From positions 62,001 to 126,000 of the forward strand of contig CALNHX010003631.1 in assembly GCA_940337035.1 (NCBI GenBank): a stretch of DNA of 64,000 nucleotides. Direction: 5' to 3'. The DNA comes from Agriotes lineatus (Eukaryota > Arthropoda > Insecta > Coleoptera > Elateridae). The translations under genes and the position numbers were made by a program. Positions 22,430-34,776 of this stretch are shown one piece after another (positions within the stretch are counted from its first letter, which is position 1; every line of letters starts with the position of its first letter). Below the pieces are notes generated by a model that made no database searches, was not told the origin of the DNA, and worked only from the letters and a program-made list of their open reading frames with translations.

Positions 22430-22854
22430 GTCGAGCTGAAAACCCCGACGTTAGGCGTATCGCGACAATAGTAACAGCTAAATGGTACACTGAAAAATGT
22501 TTGCCTAAAGTATTCAATTGAGTTCCAGAGAAGGGGATGATACTACGTAATGAAAATGGATAGTCCCATATTCGATTGCTGGAACACTCCAGTTTTCGCT
22601 GGGAAAATATAAACGGAATAGAACACCCCCATACTCACCCGACTTAGCAATGTGCGATTTGTGGCTATTTTATGGACTTAAAAATGCGGGGAAAAAGGTT
22701 TTCATCTGAGGAAGAGATCGATACCGCAGTTCACGATTATTTTGAAGGTGTTCCTAAAAAAGATGATTGGCAGATTTTAAGCAGTAATAGACAGAATAGT
22801 GAAGTATTATTGCAAAAGAGAATTACGTTGAACATTTTTAAAATAAAATCCTAA
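22430..22854 (+). pseudogene. mariner transposase C-terminal fragment
   Basis: Starts with VTAKWYTEKCLPKVF, the WYT-x-x-CLP-x-VF block. The HHDNA motif expected next reads RNENG, so the second catalytic D is lost. SFRWENINGIEHP then leads, by frameshift, to SPDLAMCDLWLFYGLKN with the third catalytic D, and back to RGKRFSSEEEIDTAVHDYFE and GVPKKD at the C-terminus. Stop at 22854. This AMCD-type mariner differs from the DETWIHHY copy at 14.7 kb. It is 5'-truncated and catalytically dead. Confidence 0.85.
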
Positions 22855-25800
22855 AAAATATTAATAACAGTTTTATCTATTCTCAATAATTTTAGCTTGG
22901 CTCTCGTAATATTTCAAAAACTGCAAAGGTGCTCTAGTACAAGCTTAAAATGATAAATCTCTTTAGCCACGGCATAATTTTTATCATAGACTAAAAATGC
23001 GTCAATGAGTTGCACACGATTACGTCAATAAATTGCAGTTTTAATAGTAAAGTGTATAAGTTCTAAATCCAGCATTGTAGGGAAAATGTTATCGCTTATA
23101 CGTAACGAAACTTGTTTCACGCATGATACAGCACCAGTGTATTTGCCAGAGAACATTTGTGTGCAACATATCCCAACCGGTGGATTATCAAGGTGAACCA
23201 ATTGCCTGACTTACATTCTCACTAGAAACTAACCACTATATTTTTTATGGTGACATTTAGAAAGTTTTGCTTATTATACTGCAGTTAATACGATAACACA
23301 TTATTGATAGTACAATTATAAGCAATACACTGGATTTTTAGAGCGTATTACGTACACAATAGTTATTTATGTACCAAGGACATTATGAAGCCCGTTCGAG
23401 GGCTCTCGCCCGAGGATTTGTAAGTCGCTCGAGAAGTCTACACATTAAGTAATGCCAGTGGTGCGGTGCATACAAGGTTGTATTAGCCACTTTGAATACT
23501 TAAATAAATTTAAAAGCTTGAAAGGGAGTAATGATTTCGCCCGCACTGTATGCCGTACTGCTTTATATACCTCCTATCACAGATATAAACAACAAATAAT
23601 ATATCAGCGTATTTAATATAACCTAATAAACTACTTCAGGACGACCCTGTATAATAGCATTTTGCAATTACACTTAATTTAAAAATACAGCGATTCATCA
23701 CCACGTCACATTCATTATGTGCAGGAGAAATTTATTAATGTAGAAGAGATAATATAAGGTTTGCAAGACAGTCAAATTAGCTAGTAGCAGTAGCTTCCGT
23801 AATTAGAAAATCAAGGTTAACACACCATTCCACTCTAATTACACGAGGTGTCTCGTAATTCCCAGAAATAAGCGCGTCATTTCGCGTTGACAACTGAGCA
23901 GTTTTACTATATGAAGTCTAAGAAGCCTCGTAAGTAAAATTAATATGGCAATCTGTATAGCAAAAAATACAATTTGGAGGTTTCTAATAATAAAAATGAC
24001 AAACTAATACAATCGCTCAAAAAATACGGACGCTTCTAAAGTAACTTTGGCGTTAGGTATTTATTAAAATCGAAAAGTTAATGTGGCTATACAGAGATAA
24101 TTAATGAAAGCGAATTCTACACAGCAAGAGGATTAAAGCTGTTGGACATATGCCAGCCTGAAGAGGATTACACAATCAGAGAAGTCGCACATTTAGGTAA
24201 TGTCTGAGACAGTAAAGAGGGTTGAAGATTAACCCAAGGTCAGATTCCTCAGAGTAAAACATTGTTGAACCCTGCTGCCACATACTTCCTTACAAAGCGG
24301 GGTTACTTTTATTATTCCCGGGGCACTTTATATATTAGAGGAAGTCAAAATCAGGTGTACCCACGCATACTGTTCATGTTTGTTAGTGCAAGTTACATTG
24401 TTGATCTTGGTGGGCGATGTTGCTATTGTCAGTGCATTGTTGGGCGGTTTGGGTAATACGAAAGCATCCTCATGGGATTTTACTAAACTATTAAATAATA
24501 ACATAATGACTAGAGGCTACCCTATTATATCAACTAGCCAACCCATCAAATATTCATTAAGAACCTTTTCGAAAACAAAATATAAAGAGGAAATGCCAGG
24601 TGAGCTAGCTGTATTTAAAGTAGAAGTTACTACACGTTTTTCTTATATTTATAATTTTATAAAATAATATCATTAAGATCTCTGGCAATATTACATAATA
24701 TAAATAGCGTTATAATATTAAGCCAACTACAACCGCAACTTCTGAAAGTAGCTATTCAAAACCTAAATGTTTCTGACTTTCACTTCCGAAATGTGCATAC
24801 AAAAACTGCTTTTATATCAGCTGAACCAGAATAAAGCACGTTAGCAGGCGAAAAAGACAAAGCTTGCTGCCAAGCCCTTTCAAGTAAATAACAAGATTGT
24901 GATAATAGTTTGGAAAACGACCGGTAAACGAGGTAACAATGTATATTTGAGGAACTGTAAAGCTATCTCGCAATGAAATTACGCTGTTTACGTTCTCAGA
25001 AAGGTTCTCATTTTCTGGATAACGACTGTACTACCACTTACATTACCGCAGCCGAATCAGGTTAAATTGGCGTAAACCTTAGAAAGTGCAAGAAAGGCCT
25101 TTAAGTATAAACAAATGCCTTTATTATCTGCGACAGAATGGAACTTCAGGAACGAATGAGACGTAACTATCGTAAAAATGCTGGGCTTTAAAGGAGCACT
25201 CCCGAATTGTTCCTGTAGGAAATCCCTCAACCTAAAATAAATTAAATTCTACATCTTATCTGCGCAATAGGGCACCACTGCAACTACGAATTTACGATGA
25301 CCAAAGACCGACATAACCTGCGAGTTTTACGGGCTTGAGTTTATCCAGGTAAGAGCTTATTTAGAGAATATGTTGTAAAAATTGCACTAAAATTAAATTA
25401 TACAATGTAAAATTGGTTAATTAATTTCTGTTTGCCTAGAAAGGATTTCACATACGAAATTTTTAGGGAACATGTATTACACCCACTTGGTATTTTATGT
25501 TTTTTTTACGGCTACCGCTATATACTAGAAAGTACTTGTTTCTCTTTATGGGGAAAATAAAAAGATGTTGTCGTATAACAGCAGTGCTATTAATTCCTTC
25601 AAACAAATTGGAAGTTTAATACGCTCTTAGTCCCAATGTAAAATGTAAAAATGAGCAAAATAATAGACAATATCAGAAGGCTTTTCAGATTCAGTAATAA
25701 TACAGGATTTGGTAAACATTCATTTACTTTTATAGTTTCCGCGATATTACCTTCTTTAAATACACACCACCAAAGATGGCAGTGCCACCGTTGAAAAGAA

Positions 25801-26056
25801 CTTATTCCTCTCTTTTCACTAATATACAGTTTGCTACTCTTGTTTTTATAAATAACCGATTTTTATTGTTAATAGTCCATCCTTTTTAATTAGAATATAA
25901 ACAAAATGTTCAATATCATCTCTCATCATGAAATAGTAGTTTTTACAAGTTTCGTAAAGTGAATTTCTTCCTTGCAATGAGGGAGTTTTGATCGGGGCAA
26001 ATCAGAAATCAAAAACGCGCAGAGTAATTTTCCTACGTGCCCAGGTGAGCTACAGA
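22855..26056. other. no recognisable gene
   Basis: CTACTTCAGGACGACCCTGT at 23632-23651, followed by ATA, resembles a Tc1/mariner-type right terminus (CCCTGTATA) without a partner. Overlapping ORFs at 24262-24667 have no motifs. Nothing else recognised. Confidence 0.35.
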
Positions 26057-26306
26057 CAGATCAACAAAAAAAAACCAATTAGGGCAGGCTGTGTTATGTG
26101 TTATACGTTTGGCAGTACTGAAGTGTATTGTCAGTCTATGTCAAATTCGAGATTTTCAGGTTAAGTTCTACGTCAGTCTGTGTCAAACATCAAACAAAAC
26201 CTAACCTACTAATCTCGAATTTGACATAGAATGACAATACACTTCAGTACTGCCAAACGTATAATACATATCACAGCCTGCCCTAATTAGTTTTTTTATT
26301 GATCTG
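26057..26306. mobile_element. 250-bp foldback element sharing a core with that at 56.6 kb
   Basis: Arms 26057-26154 and 26211-26306 are inverted copies, from CAGATCAACAAAAA to the complementary TTATTGATCTG. The arms include GGCAGTACTGAAGTGTATTG and its complement. Inner arm ends contain CTCGAATTTGACATAGA. No coding content. Target duplication not evident. Confidence 0.88.
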
Positions 26307-26930
26307 TTGTTACAAAAAGTCACTTTAGATTCACATAAAATATCCTACTATTTGTACAAATGGCAATTAAACTGACAATTTACCTCATAATTATTAGACG
26401 ACTCAAACAAAATATTCTGCTTTTTAAAATTCAACTACTCAAGAACTAATTACCCGGAAATTCAGATCGTCAAAGCTCACTTTAAATCAGACATTTTAAT
26501 AACAAAGCAGGAGGGTTGCTCCTTGGGGGCTCAGGGGTTCTAGCTTTCCAGTCCTCAAGAGCCCATCTGTCATTAGAAAACGTAACTATTTTATAATTAA
26601 AAATATATTCGACCACTTACTCTACCGTTATATTCGTATCCCACAGCTGTGCGTAGAATAATAACCCATGCTAGATTGGGCGCTCGTATCATATGCACTG
26701 AACTGGTCTGGGCTCTACGAACCTGAGCCCCGAACTTTTATGGCATTATTAGCGAAAAAGCGACCGCTGCCGAATCGGTGATATAGCAGTTTCAAGGGCT
26801 CACGTTTTTTGAGCCATCACTGCCTCAGATCGCAGGCTTATCGTAATATTTACAAATATTGCGCTACCAAAAATGTAATATGTCGGTCCAGCGGCCATTA
26901 CTTCTTGGAAATATTGTACAAGCTTTAGCT
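26307..26930. other. no recognisable feature
   Basis: Nothing recognised between the foldback and the SINE tail. Confidence 0.45.
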
Positions 26931-27212
26931 TTATTTTATTTTATTTTTATTTTTATTTTTATTTTGGTACTCAGCCAACAGCCGTTAGGCCAATTATAGG
27001 CGTCACTGTACATTTTATGGGGACTTCCAACCCCACTAACGACTGTCATGATGTTATTATGACATCCGCGATCAACTATTTCCGTGACAGCCGTATCACG
27101 AGGCGCCGAGAGAAGCAGCCATGGAACTCCCATCCAAGTTCTGACCAGAAAGAGCGTTGCTTAACTCTACTGATCGAACGTGGACGCTTGTTCAAGCTAC
27201 ACCACCCGGGAC
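26931..27212 (-). repeat. 5S rRNA-derived SINE, copy 2
   Basis: On the minus strand it starts GGTCCCGGGTGGTGTAGC, keeps the 5S-like block GTTCGATCAGTAGAGTTAAG with CAACG (closer to 5S than copy 1), GGTCAGAACTTGGATGGG, and the same body down to GGCCTAACGGCTGTTGGCTG. The tail is (AAAAT)n. It is collinear with 153-427. The slightly better 5S match and long tail suggest this is the younger copy. Confidence 0.85.
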
Positions 27213-27666
27213 CATTACCATTGTAGCAAGGTAAATTAGAGCAGTATTGATCGTTATGTAGTGTTTGGATGTTACATAATATCGATTGCAATTGGAGCGT
27301 ATCTATTTTGTACATGATTTCGGTAGTTTCATAAAGTTTTATTCAAACGATGCGATGGGGAGAATACCATAACTAATATTCTCAACGATTAATTTTTAAA
27401 GCCTATCGTTAGCTGACAATGTCACATATGCTACAGAAATCATTTATATTATAAAAACGTGTGTAATTTAAAACTTGATAATTTAAACAACTTGACACTT
27501 CTGCTATTATAACATTTAATATTTTATTTTTTTAAAGCCCAGCTTGATTTCGTTTTCATTTGCTCACATGTTAGATACATGTGAACTTAATTGAAAACGC
27601 AGGTTAGCAATTGCAGGAATTTAATAAATGTGCCGCTTGATTTTGCTTGTATGTATGTACTAGAAC
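27213..27666. other. no recognisable feature
   Basis: AT-rich; nothing recognised. Confidence 0.5.
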
Positions 27667-27925
27667 GCGTTGGCCAGCCTACGTCTGGCCCTGCCAGCGT
27701 AAAGAAACGGTTAACAATAAAAATGCTTGCTTAAGCTGGTAGCCAGCCGACGTCCGGCCCTGCCAGCGTTAACAATACAAATGCTTGCTGCGTCGCCATT
27801 TATGCGCGGTCGGCATGAGCGCGCGCCACTTGCTAGTATGCAGGCCCTTCATGCTGCGTGTGCCGGCGTCACTCGCGCTTACGATCGGCATGTGCGCGCG
27901 CCAGCGCTTACGGTCGGCATCAGCT
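27667..27925 (+). repeat. GC-rich block with internal repeats
   Basis: Two units, each with GCCAGCC(T/G)ACGTC(T/C)GGCC, CTGCCAGCGT, TTAACAATA and AATGCTTGC, lie at 27671-27731 and 27741-27790. A second motif, TCGGCATG(A/T)GCGCGCGCCA, occurs near 27811 and 27886. The block is strongly CpG-rich inside AT-rich DNA. The 82-codon ORF across it lacks known motifs. An LTR or UTR of a retroelement is possible. Confidence 0.5.
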
Positions 27926-28461
27926 ATTATAATATAAGATGTATAATCTGTAACCTCATTTACCTTGCGGTGTAGAGGCTGGTGCTAATGGACCAAAATG
28001 CGATTTTTATTGCATTATAGGCGAAAGTTTACTGTATGCACGTCCATCAAAACCGAGGAATTTATACGTATTTTATGTGCAACTTAGGAAATTGATCCAT
28101 TTCACACGAATTTCAATAATATAATCGGGCCTCCCGGTCCATCCTAGATGGAGTTCACTGCATTCATTTTCTTGTCAAGGGATGCGAACGTTGTGTGTTC
28201 TCATTTGATATCTTCAAATTCTGAACATATTCAATGTAGTTCGATTAACGCTGTGCTTTTCGACTTATAAACTATATTCTTTTGATTACAAAAAACTCAT
28301 ATAGTTCCTCTTGGTCGATGCTTAATACAAAATTTTCTACTTGGATCAGAATAAAATTGCATTAACAAGTACTAGAGGTCAATTGATGCCACAAACAGAT
28401 GTGCTTGCCGTGGAATTTATTCGACCGTTTGTAAATAGTCACATTTAGGACATAAGTTTGT

Positions 28462-28938
28462 TTGAAAAGTAAGGTTTCGATGATTCTTATATTTAAGTCG
28501 AGCACACATGCGAAGTGCGTCTCACACAACACGAAGTACGATTCGAGGTACCTTCGTGATTTTCCGGAAAATTGTGGGGTTATGTTTTGGCAAAATCAAT
28601 CTAAAATACACTTGAAGATCTCATTTCAAATCACAAAAAGAGCCAGCAACTGTATAGGACCACATGTTAGCTTTAGTGAGCACAGACGAAAACATTTTGG
28701 CCAAGTTGCTGTGCGTATCACAGTGCGTCAAAGTGCGATTATGATAAAACTAAATATTACGTTCAAAGTGCGTGTAAAACCAGGTCACAGCAGCAGAAAT
28801 GATACACTCAGAGCACTGGAAAAACATATGAGGTCGTTGCTGTACGCTAGAAGCTGCTATAGGAACTGGCCGGAACTCCATAAACGGGAACGCAAGCAAA
28901 GATTATTGACTATTGTACACGAATTTATGTACCAGTAA
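28462..28938 (+). CDS. 158-codon ORF, unrecognised
   Basis: This is the longest open frame in the window: 158 codons from MKSKVSMILIF to HEFMYQ. No domain, signal peptide or membrane segment was recognised. It is basic, with many Lys, Arg and His, and ends in RNWPELHKRERKQRLL. The neighbours are non-coding. In 64 kb of AT-rich DNA an ORF of this size could arise by chance or be a piece of an element I do not know. Confidence 0.12.
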   Translation: MKSKVSMILIFKSSTHAKCVSHNTKYDSRYLRDFPENCGVMFWQNQSKIHLKISFQITKRASNCIGPHVSFSEHRRKHFGQVAVRITVRQSAIMIKLNITFKVRVKPGHSSRNDTLRALEKHMRSLLYARSCYRNWPELHKRERKQRLLTIVHEFMYQ

Positions 28939-31900
28939 AATTAGAGCTGTTACGAACCAGTTGTTGCACTCCATGAAGGGGTCCGCGTACGTTATAAAGC
29001 AGACACATACTTGGAGGGGGTGTTTTGGAACATAATGATGCCTACATCCACTGGCAGAGCGTGTAGATCTTCGTTAATAAAAGTTTCTCCTCATAGATAA
29101 CATCCACACACGTGCAGCAGAGATGTAGAACCACTTTTCGGCCAGCACATCTGGGTTTTGTGTGGGGCGAAGCCCTATCCACTCTAAAAACACTTCGACA
29201 AGGCACTACCTCGGTACATTTATGCTTCGAAATGCGCTACACATAATGGTGCAATTATTTTTCTGTTTAGACTTGGGGTTTTTTGCAATTAATTTAAGCA
29301 TCTTTTGAAATTAGCGTATGCAATTGTTCTTAAACTGACGTCAAATTCAGAAAATTAATGGTTTTAGAATCTTTTGTTTTTCCTCGGGTATAAAAGGAAA
29401 CGACGCCAAACTTCGAGAGACTTTCTATTTTATTTTGATAGGGAAATCACACTAGTTCCCCGTCCATTGTTAGAGGTTAAGTTTTATGTTTTTAACTGAC
29501 ATTTTCTGCAATGTGTTTGTGAAGAAATTACTTATGTGCAAATAAATAGCTGTCATTTGTCTATGGTGTTTTCATCCAAATTCAGTGCTGTTTTATCTTG
29601 TTTGGGTGCAATAAAACAACGTCTTCGAAAGAATTGGATGTTGAACGAGTTTTGAGCAGCAGCGCGCGGTTGAAGATTGCAGAAGGCTATCAACCAGTGG
29701 CGTAGAGCAAAAATAGATTATTCTGTGCTATATGTTTCAGTTAGTTCGCGTAGTTCATTGTAATGTTGAGCTCTATAATAATAATTAAGCTGGCAAAAAT
29801 GGGAGTTTAAAAAGGCCAGTAAATAAATCAAAGTTCTCCCTTTTCGACCCTCAAGAATTTTTTTAATGTTTACTTCCACGAACCAGCGAATGCATTTGAT
29901 GTTGTGCACTGTATTTTATGAATCCTAAGTTGCTTATGTGTAAACCAAGAGTTTCCTATGATTTCTTGCTGGTGGAAAATTCGCTACGTGTGCCCATAAT
30001 AAAGTAATTTTCATGGCTAAGGCAGGTACCAAGATAAATTCAAGATGCAAAGGGAATCTGTTCTAGCAATCAATTATTGATTCTATTTTAATCAGCGAAT
30101 ATTACTGCACTATATTATAATATTAATTTAAAAACTAGTAATGAGGCTATTTACAAGAATACTAAATGCAAATTGTATCGCCTTTTAATATAAACTGTAA
30201 AGCTGGCTGTAACAGCGATGCCCGCTAAAGCACTTTTTGAGGCGAATCTACTTAGCCCGGTTTTGAATTTGTGTTTAACCGACTCGAATGGATCAAAGAT
30301 ACGTAAGCCACGGCATATGGCCTGCACTCCCCTAATGGACTTTTAATACACAAAAGGGAGACCTTTTAATTAAATTTACTCGTTTCGTAAACACCGTGTG
30401 CTGTTTATTTTGGTTAATTAGCGTTTCTTTTGTGTAGAGCCTCCATAATTCGAAACTGTTGATGGCGGGATATTAATTCCGCGCGTGTTAATAGCGCGGG
30501 CGACAAAAAATTAGAGCTCAATAATTCAGGGGCGAACAGGCAAAAACTGCGCTGGAAGTCGTAAGCAACAAATTCGATACAAAAGTAAGTTAAACTAATC
30601 AGAATTCAAGCGGCGCGCTGCTGATTTTGCTCAAGAGGACATGTGACGTCATGTGCGTGCTCTCAGACCGTAATCTAGTAGACTATGCGACCGTCATAAA
30701 GCCTGGGATTGGGGAGCAGCACAGAAAAACCTTAATAAAATAAACATTCTAGGGCTCAGATTACTACTTACAACACAGCAACGTCTTATCTGTCTTACCG
30801 TACAGTGTTTGGTAAATTGAATTAGTTTTTTGGAATATGCAGCCCCTAACTCGAGAGCGCAGATGAGAGAAACCACCCCCACGCTATCTTATTACGTAAT
30901 TTATACCGTTAACGAAGATAAAGTTCCCGTTATAAAAAGGTGTACGGTTGTTTTCCCCTGCGTCCAAATTCAAAACTACGGGTGCGATTCTAAAAGTTTT
31001 ACCACACAAAGTACTGTATGTTGGATTACCTAATTGTGATAGGTCACCAGGAATGAAAATCGTACATTGAAGCCAAACTACACTTCCAAGCTATACAATT
31101 CTAGCGTCTAGATCTAGATATTCCCAGCAGTGGTTAAAAAAACCGAAGCAACTGCTGTGTTGGTAAAATGAGGTAGAGTTTCCTAGGACCAAGTCAATAA
31201 CAAGAGACAAGAGAATTTCAAAGCTTACGCTTGCACTAGACGTTCAGCGAACTCAAAAATGCAGAATAGAATGTTAAACATTGTTTAAAATTAGCGTAGC
31301 TGAAACAGGCAAGCATTCGAGAAGTTGGAATTCTAAACTTTCGATCCCCCTGGCCTGTGGAGAATTTTAAGCAACCACTGCAATAGTAGGTAAACCCCTA
31401 ATTTTCCTTATTTATTGATTTTGGTCCTGCTGACTGACTGCAAATAAGTCGTGTCTGTTGAGGGCTCTGATTGCATAAAGGCCCTCGCCTTAAACCAATT
31501 TTAATAAAGATCATGGAAATCAAATCACAATCACAGATACTTAGAAACGCGAATACGTACTAAATATGGTTTTGTTATACAAATTCCTAAAATATTAAAT
31601 TGTCCTTTCTATTATTTCTATGATTATGTTATTGGAATTAATTAATAAATGTTTATCTACCTATCTATCTATCCCCATAAAGCACTTGTCAGTCGTTGAA
31701 ATAAAGCAACCCAAATTAATTATTGCTTAAAGCTGACCGAGTAAATCGTCGGCAGCCTTGCTGTACAGGTAAAGGTCCCGCTGTAGAAGTAACAGATTAA
31801 GGAATTGTATTGGAGTCGGCCACGGGCACTGCCAGGATCTTTTGTGAATTGTGTATGATAGCTGTCCACAAGAAGAGACTTGAAGAGAATACACACCTTA

Positions 31901-33196
31901 TTGAAAATGTAATTGACAAATTTGGATAAAAACCGAGACGACTTATTTATTGTTTAAAAGTTGAATTTCTTTATAAATTCATGAATAAAATAAATGTCCA
32001 TTATATTTTTATTATGTTGTTTTCTTCTCCTTTCAAAATTTTTTGTTGGAGCAAAGGGGGTGCAAGTGCACCTCCTTTCATCCCCCATGAAGTCAGCACT
32101 TGCCTTTGTGGCCGTTGACATTACCAAAGATTCCCATGTTTCCTGTTCTGGAACCATAGGACTTACCACTGTGCCATACTCCACTCATATAAAAAAATTA
32201 TAGACATCATCCACACCATATAACGTCCATTTTTTTCGTTACGCAGTCAATTTTTGGTGGCTTTTTCTGTCAAATATAGGAATACCGTCTTCTTCGACGT
32301 AGGCCTCTTCAAGCACCTGTGTGTAGAGCATGTTGCCTATTTTTATTTTGGTTCGCTTTTTGTGCAATTTGTCAAATTTTAAATTTCTGGACCTATGCGT
32401 TTCTCCTGGCATTTGTGGGTTATCTTCATGTGACCTTAAAAGCGATTCGCTACAGACCGGGGCTAAATAAAACGGATTTTCCCGTAAGTGCATCCAACAT
32501 CGTGGTGAATTTTCAGATGGCATACTTACAAGTTTAATTGTGTATTATCGCTTCTTTTGGGCTGTTTGCAAATTTTTAATGGTTTGCCGCATTCTGCTAC
32601 AGCCGTTTTCCACCTGCAGGTATGAATTTCAGTCTTTCGTTTCACATGACTTAACACGGGAATAATGCATTTGCAGAATTATAGCCTTTCCGACTCCTTC
32701 CCTATGAGCGATTTTAAACCTACTTCAACGAACTAATTATATATTCTGAACGACTTGTGAGTGACCCAATAGGGACCCGGTACCCGGACCGAAAAACCCT
32801 AGTTAAGACAGTTTTTCGTGACAAAGCATTCTTCTTATGTAATTATGAATGTGCTTTGTTATTTGAAGACCTTTGCGATAAGCTTCGCATCCGCAGATTA
32901 CGTTAAAGAGCATATATTTTAGGATAATTTTGGTTTTAAAAACATGAATTCTTTGCTGATTAACAGTTTTCCGGATACTGTAACACAGGACGGAATGGAG
33001 TTATTTTTACATTGTAATAATAAAAATTAGGACGCTAAGTAAAATTGAAATAAAGTCATTAATGTTATTTTGTAATATTTTGGTACAACTACTCCTTGAA
33101 TCGTTTCGTATTAGTTATTGAATGTTATCACTGTTCTAAGTTATCTTTTCCTTGCGTGTTTCTTCAGTTTTATGTTTTTGGTTTTGGATAAAAGCC
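28939..33196. other. 4.2 kb with no recognised gene
   Basis: Features seen: TATAAAAGG at 29389-29397 in a promoter-like context but with no gene after it; a short (TATC)n run near 31660; overlapping ORFs on both strands at 31.95-32.52 kb without firm motifs. On the minus strand TGGCACAGTGG at 32167-32177 resembles a tRNA A-box, possibly a SINE. Nothing else recognised. Confidence 0.35.
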
Positions 33197-34118
33197 ATGG
33201 CATACAGTTTTCCAAACTACGCAGATATGTATGTGATACTAGGAAAATGTGGCGGTAACTTTCTTCAAGTTGCAAATGTACATACTGAACGTAAACCAAA
33301 CAGGAAGCATTCCAATACTAACGCCATTCAAAAATTAGATCGGCGCTTAAGAAAAACAAGATTTGAACCTTTGCAAGAAGTAGGTGGAGACCGTCCTCGG
33401 CATATTTTAGTACCCGAAATGGAGAGAATATCTTAAATGTATTTGAAGACGAACCTCGCTAAAGTACCCATTCTGTATCTCAATTGATATTAACCATACT
33501 TCTGTACATCGAGTGTTAAAAAAAAATCTCCTACATCCTTTTCACTGTCGGCGAGTTAATGGGTTGCTTACGGATGTTATCGCCGACGGATCGAGTTTTG
33601 CAGATGGTTAATACAACAATAAGTCAACCCGGCTTTCACTGCAAACATTTTATGGACGGTAAAGCAACATTTACCCGTAACGTCATATTCAATATGCACC
33701 ATTGGACCAAAGAAAACCCTCATGTCTTCCACCAAACAAATCACCATTTTCGATTTAGTGTCAATGTCTGGTCTGGAATTATCTGAAATAGATGGAGCTC
33801 CAGCCCACTGAGGAGTCTAAACAAAAGAATGGTTGAACTAAACTTTCCTGATGAAAAGTGGATCGGTCGTGTTGGTCCAATATCATGGCCCGCAGAAAGT
33901 CCCGATTTAAATGTCCTAGATTTTTTCATCTGGGGCATTTTAAAAGCTCTTGTGTATGCAACAGAAATTGAAACGGAAGAACAACTTATTGAACGTATCA
34001 ATAATGCAGTTCAAGAAATAAATAGTCGTAACATGCAGCAAAGTCTAATAGCATACATTGTTACACGATTACAATATCTTTAGACGCTGTAGGTGCTCAC
34101 TTTGAGCAGCTTTTGTAA
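33197..34118 (+). pseudogene. mariner-type transposase with DUF4817-like N-terminus, internally deleted
   Basis: ATG at 33197 begins MAYSFPNYADMYVILGKCGG, then HTERKPNRKHSNTNAIQKLD. This matches the helix-turn-helix N-terminus (DUF4817-like) of a large group of arthropod Tc1/mariner-type transposases. Frame breaks follow near 33430 and 33550. The catalytic domain shows RIEFCRWL, FMDGKATFTR (first D; family usually FTDEATF), TKENPHVF and FSVNVWSGII. A deletion of roughly 60 residues then joins directly to DGAPAH (33791-33808, second D), followed by WIGRVGPISWPAESPDLNVL with the third D and DFFIWG. The C-terminus DAVGAHFEQLL ends at 34118. All three catalytic D positions can be seen, but the protein is broken at several points. 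A possible right terminus, TACACCCTGTATA, is at 34411-34423. Confidence 0.9.
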
Positions 34119-34410
34119 AAAATAATAATTTAAACAAATCTGTTTTGAATGTAAAATACAATTTATCATTATTAGTGACTTTAAGGCATATTGCATACTT
34201 GATTGAATTCAGAATTAGAGAATACGATCAAGGGTAACCCCATTCTAATCCGCTTGGGTTCCAGATGCACATCGTTGCCTAATTAAAAAACTTTTAATCG
34301 CTAAATTTTTTTAAAACTATGCGCTAGGACGTCTAAGAATTAGAATTAGAATCTTTGGTTTAGTTTTTGACATAAAATTGTGTGCTGTAAATATTCTCCG
34401 CACGTTTTAA

Positions 34411-34423
34411 TACACCCTGTATA
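34411..34423. repeat. possible terminal repeat of the 33-kb mariner-type element
   Basis: TACACCCTGTATA lies about 300 bp after the transposase stop and has the CCCTG-TA form of a Tc1/mariner right end. The left partner was not found, so the assignment is an inference. Confidence 0.4.
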
Positions 34424-34660
34424 ATAATATAATTAAAAACGAACGCCAATAATACAGTTTAAAAAGTGTACACCCTATTTATATATTTTAATTAAAAGTT
34501 AGATAGAAGTGCACGAATGAACACGAACGACACATAGGTACGAGGGTGGATTCATATATTCAAGTGTGAAAAAATAAAATGACAAGTTTTTTTCAACATA
34601 ATCACCAGTAAGTGCAATACACTTAATACCACGTTTCTGAAATTTCATTAGCCCATAAAG

Positions 34661-34776
34661 AAATAGTATAGTACATGCGAGGTGGAAAATGTTTCATTAC
34701 AGCGAAGCGATCACATTGAATGACCGAGACGCGTAGCGTCGAGGTCAATCAGATCGCGAACGATAGTATACTATTC
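34661..34776. repeat. foldback hairpin with GC-rich tip
   Basis: Outer stem AATAGTATAGTAC/GTATACTATT, inner stem GCGATC...TTGA-TGACC/GGTCAA...GATCGC, tip GACGC-GTA-GCGTC (34728-34740). Architecture resembles the hairpins at 42.9 and 56.0 kb: AT-rich arms closing on a 5-bp GC stem with a 3-nt loop. Confidence 0.7.

Noticed and set aside
32160..32190. tRNA-derived SINE on the minus strand (TGGCACAGTGG A-box)
   Set aside because: No convincing B-box at the right distance and no second copy.
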